A DNA stretch of 64,000 nt from Methylovorus menthalis (GCF_020523625.1 NZ_JAJAQH010000006.1:248001-312000), one strand, 5' to 3'; counted from the first letter of the stretch, positions 46,762 to 55,546 are shown. The notes: generated by a model from the sequence alone, not told the origin. Numbers and translations are program-made.

Positions 46762-47745
46762 TCATTTTGCGTAAATTTGGTCAAAGATACCGCCATCAGC
46801 AAAATGTGTTTTTTGTGCTTTGGTCCAGCCACCGAATACTTCTTCAACAGTAAAGAGGTCAATCGGCTTGAAGTCGGCTTTATGCTTGGCGGCAACACTT
46901 TCCAGCTTGGGACGCAGGTAATGGCGCGCGGCGATTTCCTGACCTTCTTCTGAATACAGGTAATTCAGATATGCCTCGGAAACTGCACGGGTATTGCGCT
47001 TGTTGACGACTTTGTCGACGACGCTTACCGGATTCTCGGCAAGGATGCTGGATGACGGATACACCACGTCGAATTGATCATTGCCCAACTCCTTTTTGAT
47101 CAGAAACACTTCGTTTTCAAAGGTCAGCAGCACATCGCCAATCCCGCGTTGCGCAAAGGTCGTAGTGGCGCCACGGCCGCCGGTGTCCAGCACAGGCACA
47201 TTGCGGAACAGCTTGCCGACAAATTCTTTTGCCTTGTTTTCATCCGCGCCATTACGGACGGCATACCCCCATGCGGCAAGATAACTGTAGCGACCATTGC
47301 CGGAGGTCTTGGGGTTCGGCACTACGACGGCCACGCCTGGTTTTACCAGATCATTCCAGTCCTGGATTTTCTTGGGGTTGCCCTTGCGCACCAGGAATAC
47401 CGTGGTTGATGCGGTGGGGGAGCTGTTATAAGGCAGGCGTTTTTGCCAATCCTTGGGTATCAGCTTGCCGCGCTCGTAGAGAATATCAATGTCATTGCTC
47501 TGGTTCATGGTGATCACATCGGCCTCGAGTCCATCGGCCACGGCGCGGGCCTGCTTGCTAGAGCCGCCATGCGACTGGTTGATGGTGATTGTCTCGCCGG
47601 TTTTTTGTTTCCAGTAACTGGCAAAGGCAGGGTTGAAGTCCTTATAAAACTCGCGCGTCACATCGTAAGAAACATTCAGGATTGAGGTATCTGCCCAGGC
47701 AGATTGGGAAAACAGCAGGGCAATGATGGCGATGCGCTTGAACAT
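46762..47745 (-). CDS. sbp: Periplasmic sulfate-binding protein 1
   Basis: This 327-residue protein delivers sulfate to CysTWA. Signal peptide MFKRIAIIALLFSQSAWA, then the family blocks ILNVSYDVTREFYKDFN, INQSHGGSSKQARAV, NPKTSGNGRYSYLAAW and [24 protein letters not shown] start at 47745, where the signal peptide begins; the upstream frame has no ribosome site. It diverges from the serine acetyltransferase gene across a 310-base regulatory interval. Confidence 0.95.
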   Translation of the reverse strand: MFKRIAIIALLFSQSAWADTSILNVSYDVTREFYKDFNPAFASYWKQKTGETITINQSHGGSSKQARAVADGLEADVITMNQSNDIDILYERGKLIPKDWQKRLPYNSSPTASTTVFLVRKGNPKKIQDWNDLVKPGVAVVVPNPKTSGNGRYSYLAAWGYAVRNGADENKAKEFVGKLFRNVPVLDTGGRGATTTFAQRGIGDVLLTFENEVFLIKKELGNDQFDVVYPSSSILAENPVSVVDKVVNKRNTRAVSEAYLNYLYSEEGQEIAARHYLRPKLESVAAKHKADFKPIDLFTVEEVFGGWTKAQKTHFADGGIFDQIYAK

Positions 47746-47806
47746 GCGGGCTCCGTAAATGAATAAGTTGGAATGGACGCCATGATAAGCAAGCATTTAA
47801 ATAATG

Positions 47807-47817
47807 TAAAAGAATAT
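47807..47817. promoter_or_regulatory. AT-rich element shared by sulfur promoters
   Basis: TAAAAGAATAT occurs here, 62 bases upstream of sbp, and again at 55480-55490 upstream of the YezD-porin-sbp operon. Both sit in long AT-rich stretches of the kind bound by CysB upstream of cys genes. The link to CysB is inference. Confidence 0.35.
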
Positions 47818-47910
47818 AAAAATATATTTATATTCATAATATTTATTATGAATTGCCTCAATTGCCATGAAACAATGCATTTTTTAGCGTAGCTTTACTT
47901 CAATATAACC

Positions 47911-47939
47911 TTGCGGTTTCTTAAATAACTAAATAGAAT
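47911..47939 (+). promoter_or_regulatory. Candidate promoter of the cysE-encapsulin operon
   Basis: TTGCGG (47911-47916), a 17-base spacer and TAGAAT (47934-47939) resemble a sigma-70 promoter with a good minus 10 box and a weak minus 35 box, as expected for an activated gene. Transcription would start near 47946, at the edge of the first leader hairpin. Confidence 0.5.
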
Positions 47940-47945
47940 TAGCTT

Positions 47946-48030
47946 ATAACTGGTTGTTATAGCCAGTTGCTGACCGGACAACCGGAAGCCAGTGCGCCTC
48001 ATGTCGAGGCCGCTGGCTTTTTTGTTTTTA
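47946..48030 (+). promoter_or_regulatory. Structured leader with intrinsic terminator (attenuator candidate)
   Basis: Hairpin 1 is AACTGG / CCAGTT (47948-47953, 47963-47968). Hairpin 2 is CCGG-ACAA-CCGG (47974-47985), whose ACAA loop is complementary to TTGT in loop 1. A strong terminator stem, AAGCCAG...CTGGCTT with inner GCCTC / GAGGC (47986-48019), follows and ends in a T-rich run to 48029. AGCCAG occurs twice (47961-47966 and 47987-47992), and either copy can pair with CTGGCT at 48013-48018, giving mutually exclusive folds. No upstream gene needs a terminator here, because the neighbour is divergent. Confidence 0.6.
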
Positions 48031-48055
48031 GGGCCGCCGATTTGGGAATAACGAG

Positions 48056-49060
48056 ATGACCGATGCAGTGGATTTAACGGCAAGCCAACCCGTTGCGGAT
48101 TGGGATCTTGCCAGCATTGTGGATGCGCTTCGCACCGTGCGGCTTAATGCGCTGGAGCATCGCAAGCGCCGACAGAACCCGCCAAAACTCCCCTCACGTA
48201 TAGCGCTTGAGGCTATTGTTGATGGCCTGGCAGCAGCCTTGTTCCCCAACAGGCTGGGCTTGCCCGATTTAAAGGAAGACGGCCTCGATTATTTTGTGGG
48301 CCACACACTGGATGTCGCATTAAAAGACCTGCACACGCAAATTCGCCTTGAACTGGCGTTTGTATCCTCCCTCGATGCCGACAAGACGGATGCTGATATT
48401 CCTTCGGCGCGTGGCATTGTCAGCCAGTTTGCCGCTGCACTTCCCCAAATACGTCAGACCCTGGATACCGATATTCTCGCGGCCTATGAGGGTGACCCTG
48501 CCGCCCGCAGTGTTGATGAAGTGCTCGTGTGCTATCCGGGCATTACCGCCATCATTCACCATCGCCTTGCCCATCAGCTTTACAAGCTTGGTGTGCCGCT
48601 CGTCGCGCGCATGATTGCCGAGATTGCGCATTCGCGTACCGGGATTGATATCCATCCTGGCGCCACCATTGGGCATAGTTTCTTTGTCGATCATGGCACT
48701 GGCGTGGTGATCGGTGAGACCACCATCATCGGCAATCACGTTCGGCTTTATCAAGCCGTGACCCTTGGTGCAAAGCGCTTTCCTGCCGATGAAAGTGGAG
48801 TGCTGATCAAAGGCAATGCGCGCCATCCCATTGTTGAAGATGATGTCGTGGTGTATGCCGGAGCGACGATCCTGGGCCGCATCACCATCGGTCGCGGTTC
48901 CTCTATTGGTGGCAATGTCTGGCTGACCCACAGCGTGCCACCGGGCAGCAATATTACCCAGGCGCAAATGCGCAGCGGTGTGCTGCCTCTGCCTGAAGGC
49001 CAGATGGCTGCCAATGCCGTTCCTGGCGCTAATCCCACCGGGCCTGCCCAATATGGCTAG
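48056..49060 (+). CDS. cysE: Serine O-acetyltransferase (EpsC type)
   Basis: The 334-residue enzyme makes O-acetylserine, the acceptor for sulfide in cysteine synthesis. The C-terminal half is the left-handed beta-helix hexapeptide domain: IDIHPGATIGHSFFVDHGTGVVIGETTIIG, with the catalytic His/Asp in that stretch, then RHPIVEDDVVVYAGATILGRITIG. The N-terminal 170 residues are helical and longer than in CysE of enteric bacteria, as in EpsC proteins. It is the first gene of the encapsulin operon, 48 bases before the shell gene. SAT genes are known neighbours of family 2A encapsulins. Confidence 0.93.
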   Translation: MTDAVDLTASQPVADWDLASIVDALRTVRLNALEHRKRRQNPPKLPSRIALEAIVDGLAAALFPNRLGLPDLKEDGLDYFVGHTLDVALKDLHTQIRLELAFVSSLDADKTDADIPSARGIVSQFAAALPQIRQTLDTDILAAYEGDPAARSVDEVLVCYPGITAIIHHRLAHQLYKLGVPLVARMIAEIAHSRTGIDIHPGATIGHSFFVDHGTGVVIGETTIIGNHVRLYQAVTLGAKRFPADESGVLIKGNARHPIVEDDVVVYAGATILGRITIGRGSSIGGNVWLTHSVPPGSNITQAQMRSGVLPLPEGQMAANAVPGANPTGPAQYG

Positions 49061-49108
49061 GCCTGTTTTACCCCCTTGTAACTAACCCACACTAGACAGG
49101 AGATTTAA

Positions 49109-50026
49109 ATGGCAGATATTCATGAAGGACAAACCGCACTTGGAGATGTAGCGGCCCGTACGCTAGCAAATGCCACCAAAACGGTGCCCATGCTCAGCAC
49201 GATTACACCGCGCTGGCTGGTGCATTTGCTGCAATGGGTGCCCGTAGAAGCCGGTATCTATCGCGTTAACAAGGCCAAGAATCCGAATGCGATTGAAGTG
49301 GATTGCTCCAACAAGGATGAGCGCGAGCTGCCAGCGACCTTTGTTGACTACGAAGAATGGGGCCGTGAGTATGTGTTGAACGCTGTGAATACGGTCGTGG
49401 ATGTGCACACCCGCGTATCCGATCTGTATAGCAGCCCACATAACCAGATCCGCGAACAGTTGCGTTTGACCATTGAAACCGTCAAAGAGCGTCAGGAAAG
49501 CGAACTGATCAACAATGCCGAATATGGTCTGTTGAACAATGTGGCTGACTCGCAAAAAGTGAAATCCCGCACTGGCGCTCCAACACCAGATGACTTGGAC
49601 GAGCTGATCAGCAAGGTATGGAAAGAGCCCGCGTTCTTCCTGGCGCATCCGCAAGCGATTGCTGCTTTTGGTCGCGAGTGCACTCGCCGTGGTGTACCTC
49701 CACCTACTGTTGCCATGTTTGGCTCGCAGTTCCTGACATGGCGTGGTATTCCGCTGATTCCTTGCGACAAGCTGAAGGTCACCAAAGGCAAAACCAATAT
49801 TCTGTTGTTGCGCACCGGTGAAAGCCGTCAGGGCGTGGTTGGTCTGTATCAGCCTAATTTGCCAGGTCAGCAAACCATGGGGTTGTCGGTGCGTTTCATG
49901 GGTATCAACCACAAGGCGATTGCCTCCTACCTCGTGTCGTTGTATTGCTCAGTCGCTGTTCTGACGGATGATGCGATTGCCGTGCTGGAGAATGTCAGCG
50001 TGGACAACTACTATGACTACAAGTAA
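49109..50026 (+). CDS. Family 2A encapsulin shell protein
   Basis: This 305-residue protein has the layout of SrpI-type encapsulins (HK97 phage-capsid fold). The N-terminal arm ALGDVAARTLANATKTVPMLSTITPRWL, the VEAGIYRVNK region, the E-loop-like VDCSNKDERELPATFVDYEEW and the A-domain end MGLSVRFMGINHKAIASYLVSLYCSVAVLTDDAIAVLENV are recognisable family blocks. Such proteins assemble into a T=1 compartment of about 25 nm. AGGAGATT precedes the ATG. The stop overlaps the cargo gene start by 14 bases, so shell and cargo are made together. Confidence 0.93.
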   Translation: MADIHEGQTALGDVAARTLANATKTVPMLSTITPRWLVHLLQWVPVEAGIYRVNKAKNPNAIEVDCSNKDERELPATFVDYEEWGREYVLNAVNTVVDVHTRVSDLYSSPHNQIREQLRLTIETVKERQESELINNAEYGLLNNVADSQKVKSRTGAPTPDDLDELISKVWKEPAFFLAHPQAIAAFGRECTRRGVPPPTVAMFGSQFLTWRGIPLIPCDKLKVTKGKTNILLLRTGESRQGVVGLYQPNLPGQQTMGLSVRFMGINHKAIASYLVSLYCSVAVLTDDAIAVLENVSVDNYYDYK

Positions 50027-51884
50027 TTTCAACGATCTTTCGGCATTTGAGCCGGAAGCCATTCTGGCCGCATTGCCGGGTGAGCATCCTCGCATGGCAG
50101 CAGGCCTGGCTGTTGGTCGTGCCGCGGCTGAGTCCGGGCATCTGGATGTAAGCGAGCTGGCACGTATCGCCAACGAGCTTTACGCTGAGGGGTTCCCTGC
50201 AGGGGCGGCTTTTGGCCAGGCCCCGGATGTTTACTCCACCACTGCACTGCCCGATAGCTCAGGTGCTGCTGCCGGTATCCGTACTGGCTCACCTGGCCCT
50301 GCAGTCCCCGTTAGCTCGCACCCTCATGCCTCAGCCGCTGGTCTTGAAAGTATCAACTTGTCCGAGACTTCGTTGCTGCCACCGCAGTTGGATATCGCAA
50401 GTGCAGCGGCTACGAACAGCGGTGGCCAATATCAATCCGCGATCAGTGTGCCCAATGGTGGGGAACTGGAGATCAGTCGTTTGCTCGGCAGCGTTGAGAT
50501 CCCCTATGCGGGCGATTTGCAGCATTTGCTGACGTCCTTGAGCGCGCCGGCATCCGCGGCGAGCGCCCAGCCAACCGCCAGTCCGTATTACTTTTTGCAG
50601 GGTGCCTCGGTCAATTCGCTGAATCCTGGCGTACAACATGGCGGCGCGTTAGCACCTTCTGCGCATCCGCCCTTTGATGCCAATCTGGTACGCAAGGATT
50701 TCCCCATTCTGCGTGAGCAAGTGAATGGCCGTCCACTCATCTGGCTGGACAACGCGGCTACCACGCAAAAGCCCCAAGTCGTCATCGACCGTCTGGCGTA
50801 TTTTTACCAGCATGAAAACTCCAATATTCACCGTGCTGCCCATGAATTGGCTGCCCGTGCAACCGATGCATATGAAGAGGCGCGCGAAACCGTGCGTCGA
50901 TTCATCAATGCGCCATCGGTCAATAATGTGGTGTTTGTCCGTGGAACGACGGAAGCGATTAATCTGGTAGCGAAGACTTGGGGCAAGAAGCATTTGCGCG
51001 AGGGCGACGAGATCCTGATTTCGCATCTGGAGCATCATGCCAATATCGTGCCCTGGCAGCAGTTGTGCCAGGAAACCGGAGCCAGGCTGCGTGTGGCCCC
51101 GGTGGATGATAGCGGCCAGGTGTTGCTCGATGAATACCAGAAGTTGCTGACTTCGCGTACCAAGCTGGTGTCATTCACCCAGGTTTCCAATGCACTGGGA
51201 ACCGTGACGCCTGCGCGTGAAATGATCCAGATGGCCCATGCGGCAGGGGCAAAGGTTCTGCTGGATGGCGCACAGTCGGTATCGCACATGCGTAGTGATG
51301 TGACGGCTCTGGATTGCGACTTTTTCGTGTTCTCTGGTCACAAGGTATTTGGCCCGACTGGCATTGGCGCGCTCTATGGCAAGGCCGATGTGCTGGCAGA
51401 GATGCCCGCATGGCAAGGTGGCGGCAATATGATTCAGGATGTCACGTTTGAAAAAACCGTGTATCACGAAGCCCCTGCCAAGTTTGAGGCGGGCACGGGA
51501 AATATTGCGGATGCCGTTGGCATGGGGGCTGCGCTGGAATATGTGGAGCGTCTAGGCATCGACAATATTGCGCGTTATGAGCATGATCTGTTGGTGTATG
51601 CCACCGCGGCGATGTGCAAGGTGCCGGGCTTGCGTTTGATTGGTACCGCCCGTGAAAAGGCCAGTGTGCTGTCCTTCAGCTTGCCGGGGTATCGGAGCGA
51701 GGAAGTGGGGGCCGCCTTGAATGAAGAGGGCATTGCTGTCCGTTCCGGACATCATTGCGCCCAGCCGATTTTGCGCCGATTTGGTGTGGAAACGACAGTA
51801 CGGCCTTCATTGGCGTTTTACAACACCGCCCAGGAAGTGGACGTCATGGTGGATGTATTGCAAAAGCTGGCGCGTACCCGATAA
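50013..51884 (+). CDS. Encapsulated cysteine desulfurase (SufS-like) with long N-terminal targeting region
   Basis: This 623-residue protein has about 225 N-terminal residues rich in Ala, Ser, Gly and Pro, with a short helical block at the start (AFEPEAILAALPGEHPRMAAG). In family 2A systems this is the disordered segment that loads the enzyme into the shell. The rest is a type II cysteine desulfurase: FDANLVRKDFPIL, WLDNAATTQKP, HRAAHELAARAT, the PLP lysine in FSGHKVFGPTGIGALYG and the persulfide cysteine in VRSGHHCAQPILRRFG. It removes sulfur from cysteine to give alanine and bound sulfur. I start at 50013, where the targeting region begins and the ATG overlaps the shell gene. Confidence 0.93.
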   Translation: MTTSNFNDLSAFEPEAILAALPGEHPRMAAGLAVGRAAAESGHLDVSELARIANELYAEGFPAGAAFGQAPDVYSTTALPDSSGAAAGIRTGSPGPAVPVSSHPHASAAGLESINLSETSLLPPQLDIASAAATNSGGQYQSAISVPNGGELEISRLLGSVEIPYAGDLQHLLTSLSAPASAASAQPTASPYYFLQGASVNSLNPGVQHGGALAPSAHPPFDANLVRKDFPILREQVNGRPLIWLDNAATTQKPQVVIDRLAYFYQHENSNIHRAAHELAARATDAYEEARETVRRFINAPSVNNVVFVRGTTEAINLVAKTWGKKHLREGDEILISHLEHHANIVPWQQLCQETGARLRVAPVDDSGQVLLDEYQKLLTSRTKLVSFTQVSNALGTVTPAREMIQMAHAAGAKVLLDGAQSVSHMRSDVTALDCDFFVFSGHKVFGPTGIGALYGKADVLAEMPAWQGGGNMIQDVTFEKTVYHEAPAKFEAGTGNIADAVGMGAALEYVERLGIDNIARYEHDLLVYATAAMCKVPGLRLIGTAREKASVLSFSLPGYRSEEVGAALNEEGIAVRSGHHCAQPILRRFGVETTVRPSLAFYNTAQEVDVMVDVLQKLARTR

Positions 51885-51923
51885 GTAATCATGTACCGAG
51901 TTAGGCCTTAAAAAGCAGCAAAC

Positions 51924-51959
51924 AAAAAGCCGATGGTAAACACCATCGGTTTTTTTATT
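51924..51959. terminator. Bidirectional terminator after the encapsulin operon
   Basis: The stem CCGATGGT / ACCATCGG with A5 before and T7 after lies between the convergent desulfurase and molbindin stops. Confidence 0.9.
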
Positions 51960-51988
51960 ACGGTATTGCTTTAATTACCCGCTGAGAC

Positions 51989-52204
51989 TTATATCTTGGC
52001 GATGGAAACCTCCGTCGCCTTGATCAATGCCAGTACCTCGGTACCGACTTGCAGATTGAGCTCAATCACCGAACGAGTAGTAATGACGGAGGTAACAATA
52101 CCTCCGGCTGTTTCAACATCAACTTCAGAAACGACGGGGCCGGTAATAATCTCGACGATGCGTCCTCTTAGCTGGTTGCGCACATTAATGGCTTTGATGG
52201 TCAC
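51989..52204 (-). CDS. Molbindin (Mop, TOBE domain)
   Basis: This 71-residue single TOBE domain protein has the pattern AINVRNQLRGRIVEIITGPVVSEVDVETAGG and TTRSVIELNLQVGTEVLALIKATEVSI. Molbindins bind molybdate or tungstate as small oligomers in the cytoplasm and buffer it. It is the last gene of the sulfate-binding-protein operon, which fits anion chemistry because molybdate is a sulfate analogue. Confidence 0.9.
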   Translation of the reverse strand: MTIKAINVRNQLRGRIVEIITGPVVSEVDVETAGGIVTSVITTRSVIELNLQVGTEVLALIKATEVSIAKI

Positions 52205-52250
52205 GGGAGCCTCCTTTGCGGCAGTGAATGACAGTTCGGGAATTTCGCGA

Positions 52251-52592
52251 TCAGGCTGCGATCGGCCAGTGATGATTGTCGGATGGACACTCGCCCTCCG
52301 ACAGGGTATCCAGATTCAGTTTGTCCAGTCTGGCCTGCAGCGCAGCTGGGCCATTCGGGGTGTAAACAATCCGTACGCCACGTTTGGCCGCGGTTTGTTT
52401 GATCTTGTGGGTAAAGGTGTGGCTGATCCAGTTGGTGACCAGCACGATGAGCTCTGTGTTGTGTGGGATGGTTTTCTTGCCATCGCCAACTTTGCGCCCT
52501 GACCAGTGGTCAATGCGTGTAATGCCGTGCTGGGCTAGCACCTGTTTAATGCCGTCTATCTGGTCGCCGCCTACTATCAATGCTGTACTCAT
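52251..52592 (-). CDS. DUF2325 protein
   Basis: This 113-residue protein has ALIVGGDQIDGIKQVLAQHG, HWSGRK and ELIVLVTNWISHTFTHKIKQ, the pattern of the DUF2325 family, which has no established reaction. The start MSTALIVGG at 52592 fits the family; AGGAG lies upstream. It is found between molbindin and the second sulfate-binding protein gene, all in one direction. A role in sensing or handling oxyanions or redox state is inference only. Confidence 0.8.
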   Translation of the reverse strand: MSTALIVGGDQIDGIKQVLAQHGITRIDHWSGRKVGDGKKTIPHNTELIVLVTNWISHTFTHKIKQTAAKRGVRIVYTPNGPAALQARLDKLNLDTLSEGECPSDNHHWPIAA

Positions 52593-52661
52593 GGTGAGAG
52601 TCTCCTGTTGAAATGGGGCCACCGAATTTTGTCCGGAAGGCCCCTGATGTTGTAAGTGTGT

Positions 52662-53672
52662 TTATTTCAGGTAAATCTGGTCAAACGTGCCGCCATCAGA
52701 AAAGTGCGTTTTCTGCGCTTTTTGCCAGCCACCGAATTCGCTATCCACCGTTACCAGATTCAGTTTTGGGAAGTTCTTTTCGTACTTCTTGGCCACCGAT
52801 TCCAGAGTAGGACGGTAGTAATTCTTGGCAGCAATTTCCTGGCCTTCTTCGGTATACAGGTACTGCAGGTAGGCTTCGGCAACTGCGCGGGTACCACGCT
52901 TGTTAACGACTTTGTCTACCACAGTCACTGGAGGCTCAGCCAGAATCGATAGAGACGGCACAACGATTTCAAACTTGTCCGGACCTAGTTCCTTTTGCGC
53001 CAGGAACGCTTCGTTTTCCCAAGCCAGCAATACATCACCAATGCCGCGCTCTACGAAGGTGGTGGTGGAGCCGCGGGCACCAGAGTCAAGTACTGGTACG
53101 TTCTTCAGGATTTTGCCGATGAAGTCGCGGGTTTTGCTTTCGTCGTTATTAAACTTGCGCTGACCGTATGCCCAGGCTGCCAGGTAGTTCCAGCGAGCGC
53201 CGCCCGATGTTTTGGGGTTAGGGGTAATCACGGAAATGCCTGGCCGTGCGATGTCATCCCAATCCTTGATGTTCTTGGGGTTGCCCTTGCGCACCAGGAA
53301 TACGATGGTCGAGGTGTAGGGCGAGCTGTTGTGAGGCAGACGTTTTTGCCAATCCTTGGGGATCAGCTTGCCTTTTTCATACAGCGCATCAATGTCATAA
53401 GCCAGTGCCAGCGTTGCCACGTCAGCTTCCAAGCCGTCAATAATGGCGCGGCCTTGCTTGCCAGAACCACCATGCGATGCCTTGATGGTGACATTGTCAC
53501 CGGTCTTGGCTTTCCAGTACTTGGCAAACGCGGCGTTGAAGTCCTGATACAGCTCACGCGTTGGATCGTAAGATACATTCAGCAGGCTGATGTCGGCCGC
53601 CGAAGCCGCCAATGGGGCAGCCAGGGCAAGCGCTACAGCGGCGCTACGCAAATGTTGGAGAATATTTTTCAT
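52662..53672 (-). CDS. Periplasmic sulfate-binding protein 2
   Basis: This 336-residue paralogue of the protein at 46762-47745 shares [50 protein letters not shown] and [23 protein letters not shown]. Its signal peptide ends near AASA. It lies downstream of a porin gene with 29 bases between them. It probably shares the CysTWA permease, as no other permease is in the window. The substrate could be sulfate, thiosulfate or another sulfur anion. Confidence 0.92.
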   Translation of the reverse strand: MKNILQHLRSAAVALALAAPLAASAADISLLNVSYDPTRELYQDFNAAFAKYWKAKTGDNVTIKASHGGSGKQGRAIIDGLEADVATLALAYDIDALYEKGKLIPKDWQKRLPHNSSPYTSTIVFLVRKGNPKNIKDWDDIARPGISVITPNPKTSGGARWNYLAAWAYGQRKFNNDESKTRDFIGKILKNVPVLDSGARGSTTTFVERGIGDVLLAWENEAFLAQKELGPDKFEIVVPSLSILAEPPVTVVDKVVNKRGTRAVAEAYLQYLYTEEGQEIAAKNYYRPTLESVAKKYEKNFPKLNLVTVDSEFGGWQKAQKTHFSDGGTFDQIYLK

Positions 53673-53701
53673 TGGTTTTTCCTGTCTTTCAAGTTGTCTA
53701 G

Positions 53702-55126
53702 TTAAAACTGGAATTGCAAGCGACTGAACAGAATGCGCTCGTCATCACGATCGCGGATGTTGGCAAATGTACCTGCACCTCCGTCAAACTTCGTCTGCTC
53801 GTAATTAGTTGCCAAGCGCACCCACTGATTGAGGTACCAGTTCACGCCAATGCCCCAAGTTTTGGCTTCTTTGGCGCTCGTGGTTGGGTTGGCGAAACGG
53901 GCAGCTACACCTGATGCTGCTGTACCAAATGCGCTGCTGTCGATGCTGTTTTCCTGATAGCGTGCGACCAGTTCCCATGCACCCCAACCATCTTTGCCGG
54001 TTTCAAATGGGCTCTTGGGCTTTACGCTCTTGAACGAAGCATCTTCACCGGTCAATACCCACGAAGCTGCAATCTGCCATGCGTCATTTTTCAAAGTGTC
54101 ATGGACGGTATCCGCAGCATTACGAACCTCCTGAGAGGTGCGGGCGTATTCTGCAAGCACACCAAATGGGCCGTAGTAGTAATACGCTTGTGGGGAAACA
54201 CGTACACGGCTGCCATCCCCTACGGTACCTGTGGTGTAGGTAAAGAAGTTGAGCTGTTGCGAAGGCGTCCTGTAATTTGGCAATGCGCCTGTGGCTGAAT
54301 TGGTGTAGGTTCCGGCAATGCCGAAGCCCAGGCCTTCCAGCACGCTATCGCTACCCTTGAATGGAGTAGTGAAAATGCGGGCGGTGTAGTCTTTGTCATT
54401 ATCAGTGTCGATGCGTGTGTTTTCTTCACCACCATCTACTGTGCCGTTGAAAATCCCTAGGGCATAGTTGACTTTGTTATCCAGAACATCGCCGTAAATA
54501 GATGCACCTAGGCCACGGTTAGGCAGGAAGTTGTTACTTACATAACTGCGCTCAATGAACTTGATGTCGCCACCGCCCTGCAAGCGTTCCAAGCCTACGA
54601 AAGGCTTGAATTTACCAGCGCGGATTTTGAATGCCGGATCAAAGCGAGCATCGACATAGGCATCAATGACGCGCGAATTGTTGCTGGATGGTGATGTTGC
54701 ATTGTTGTTCAATGTTTCACCAAACTCAGGCGTAAAGCGGAAGTCATATTTGCCGAACAAGGTGCCTTGGAAAGTTGGGCGAATACGGCGAGCTGTGAAG
54801 CCGTCATCGGAACTTTCGGGCTTGTCGAAATGGCGATAGTCCAATTGGATCAAGCCCTTCAGGCTGTATTCAAACTGACCATCCGGAGACTTGATGCCAA
54901 AGCCGCTTGGGCCTGCCACCACAACAGGTGTTTCTTTCTTTTTGGCAGCTGCATCTTCAGCAGCAATTTCATTCTTGCGCTCGAGAACGCGGATCTTCTG
55001 ATCCAGCTCTTCAATAGTCTTGCGCAGTGTTTCGATATCAGGATCTGCAGCGAGCGATACCTGTGCAGAAAGCAGGATGCCGCTGGCGAGCAAGGCGGAG
55101 GTAATATTTTTGAGTTTGAATTGCAT
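53702..55126 (-). CDS. OprO/OprP-type outer-membrane porin
   Basis: This 474-residue protein has a signal peptide ending near LAA, an N-terminal coiled-coil segment ([24 protein letters not shown]) and then barrel strands such as [33 protein letters not shown] and [17 protein letters not shown]. It ends [11 protein letters not shown] with a terminal Phe. The family makes anion-selective trimers. In an operon with a sulfate-binding protein, sulfate passage is likely; this is inference from context. Confidence 0.9.
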   Translation of the reverse strand: MQFKLKNITSALLASGILLSAQVSLAADPDIETLRKTIEELDQKIRVLERKNEIAAEDAAAKKKETPVVVAGPSGFGIKSPDGQFEYSLKGLIQLDYRHFDKPESSDDGFTARRIRPTFQGTLFGKYDFRFTPEFGETLNNNATSPSSNNSRVIDAYVDARFDPAFKIRAGKFKPFVGLERLQGGGDIKFIERSYVSNNFLPNRGLGASIYGDVLDNKVNYALGIFNGTVDGGEENTRIDTDNDKDYTARIFTTPFKGSDSVLEGLGFGIAGTYTNSATGALPNYRTPSQQLNFFTYTTGTVGDGSRVRVSPQAYYYYGPFGVLAEYARTSQEVRNAADTVHDTLKNDAWQIAASWVLTGEDASFKSVKPKSPFETGKDGWGAWELVARYQENSIDSSAFGTAASGVAARFANPTTSAKEAKTWGIGVNWYLNQWVRLATNYEQTKFDGGAGTFANIRDRDDERILFSRLQFQF

Positions 55127-55186
55127 GATGAGCCCCTGTAAATTTATTGCTTCCGGCGGTCCGGTCAGGTCATCGATATTTTTTAA

Positions 55187-55387
55187 CTAGATTGCGGCCG
55201 CTGCAGTTGCAGTAGGCTTGGATTTTTGCGGTTCGTTACCGAAGCGGACTTTTTCGCGACGCTCGATTTGCGTCACGCGGCCATCGTGTACCGTGATCTC
55301 GACAGCGCCAAAGCGCAGCTGCTCTACCGCACGCAGGATTTCCTGTACGACCTCGGCAGGAAGTGAGGTTTGAAACGGTTGTGACAT
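55187..55387 (-). CDS. YezD-family small protein (DUF2292)
   Basis: This 66-residue protein has VVQEILRAVEQLRFGAVEITVHDGRVTQIERREKVRF, the core of DUF2292, often found beside sulfate assimilation genes. Its function is not established. It is the first gene of the minus-strand operon YezD-porin-sbp-DUF2325-molbindin; 60 bases separate it from the porin. GGAGC lies before the start. Confidence 0.85.
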   Translation of the reverse strand: MSQPFQTSLPAEVVQEILRAVEQLRFGAVEITVHDGRVTQIERREKVRFGNEPQKSKPTATAAAAI

Positions 55388-55479
55388 GGCGTTGCTCCAG
55401 CAAATTTAAATCGAATGCTGCGCACTTTACCAATCTAATTTAATAATAAAAAATAATTTGTTTTTATAATTTTATAACT

Positions 55480-55490
55480 TAAAAGAATAT
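55480..55490. promoter_or_regulatory. AT-rich element upstream of the second sulfate operon
   Basis: This is the second copy of TAAAAGAATAT, in a very AT-rich stretch (55430-55502) about 95 bases upstream of the YezD start. It is a candidate CysB-type site, as at 47807. Confidence 0.35.
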
Positions 55491-55503
55491 TAAGCTCAAA
55501 ATA

Positions 55504-55529
55504 AAAGCCCAACGTAGGCGTTGGGCTTT
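55504..55529 (-). terminator. Terminator after the cobalamin adenosyltransferase gene
   Basis: The perfect 11-bp stem AAAGCCCAACG / CGTTGGGCTTT with a 4-base loop lies 17 bases past the stop of the adenosyltransferase gene. Confidence 0.85.
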
Positions 55530-55546
55530 CTCGTGAATCAAGGCGT

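Noticed and set aside
47848-47892. Cys-rich mini ORF as an annotated gene
   Set aside because: It lacks a ribosome site and probably lies upstream of the transcription start; kept only as a weak finding.
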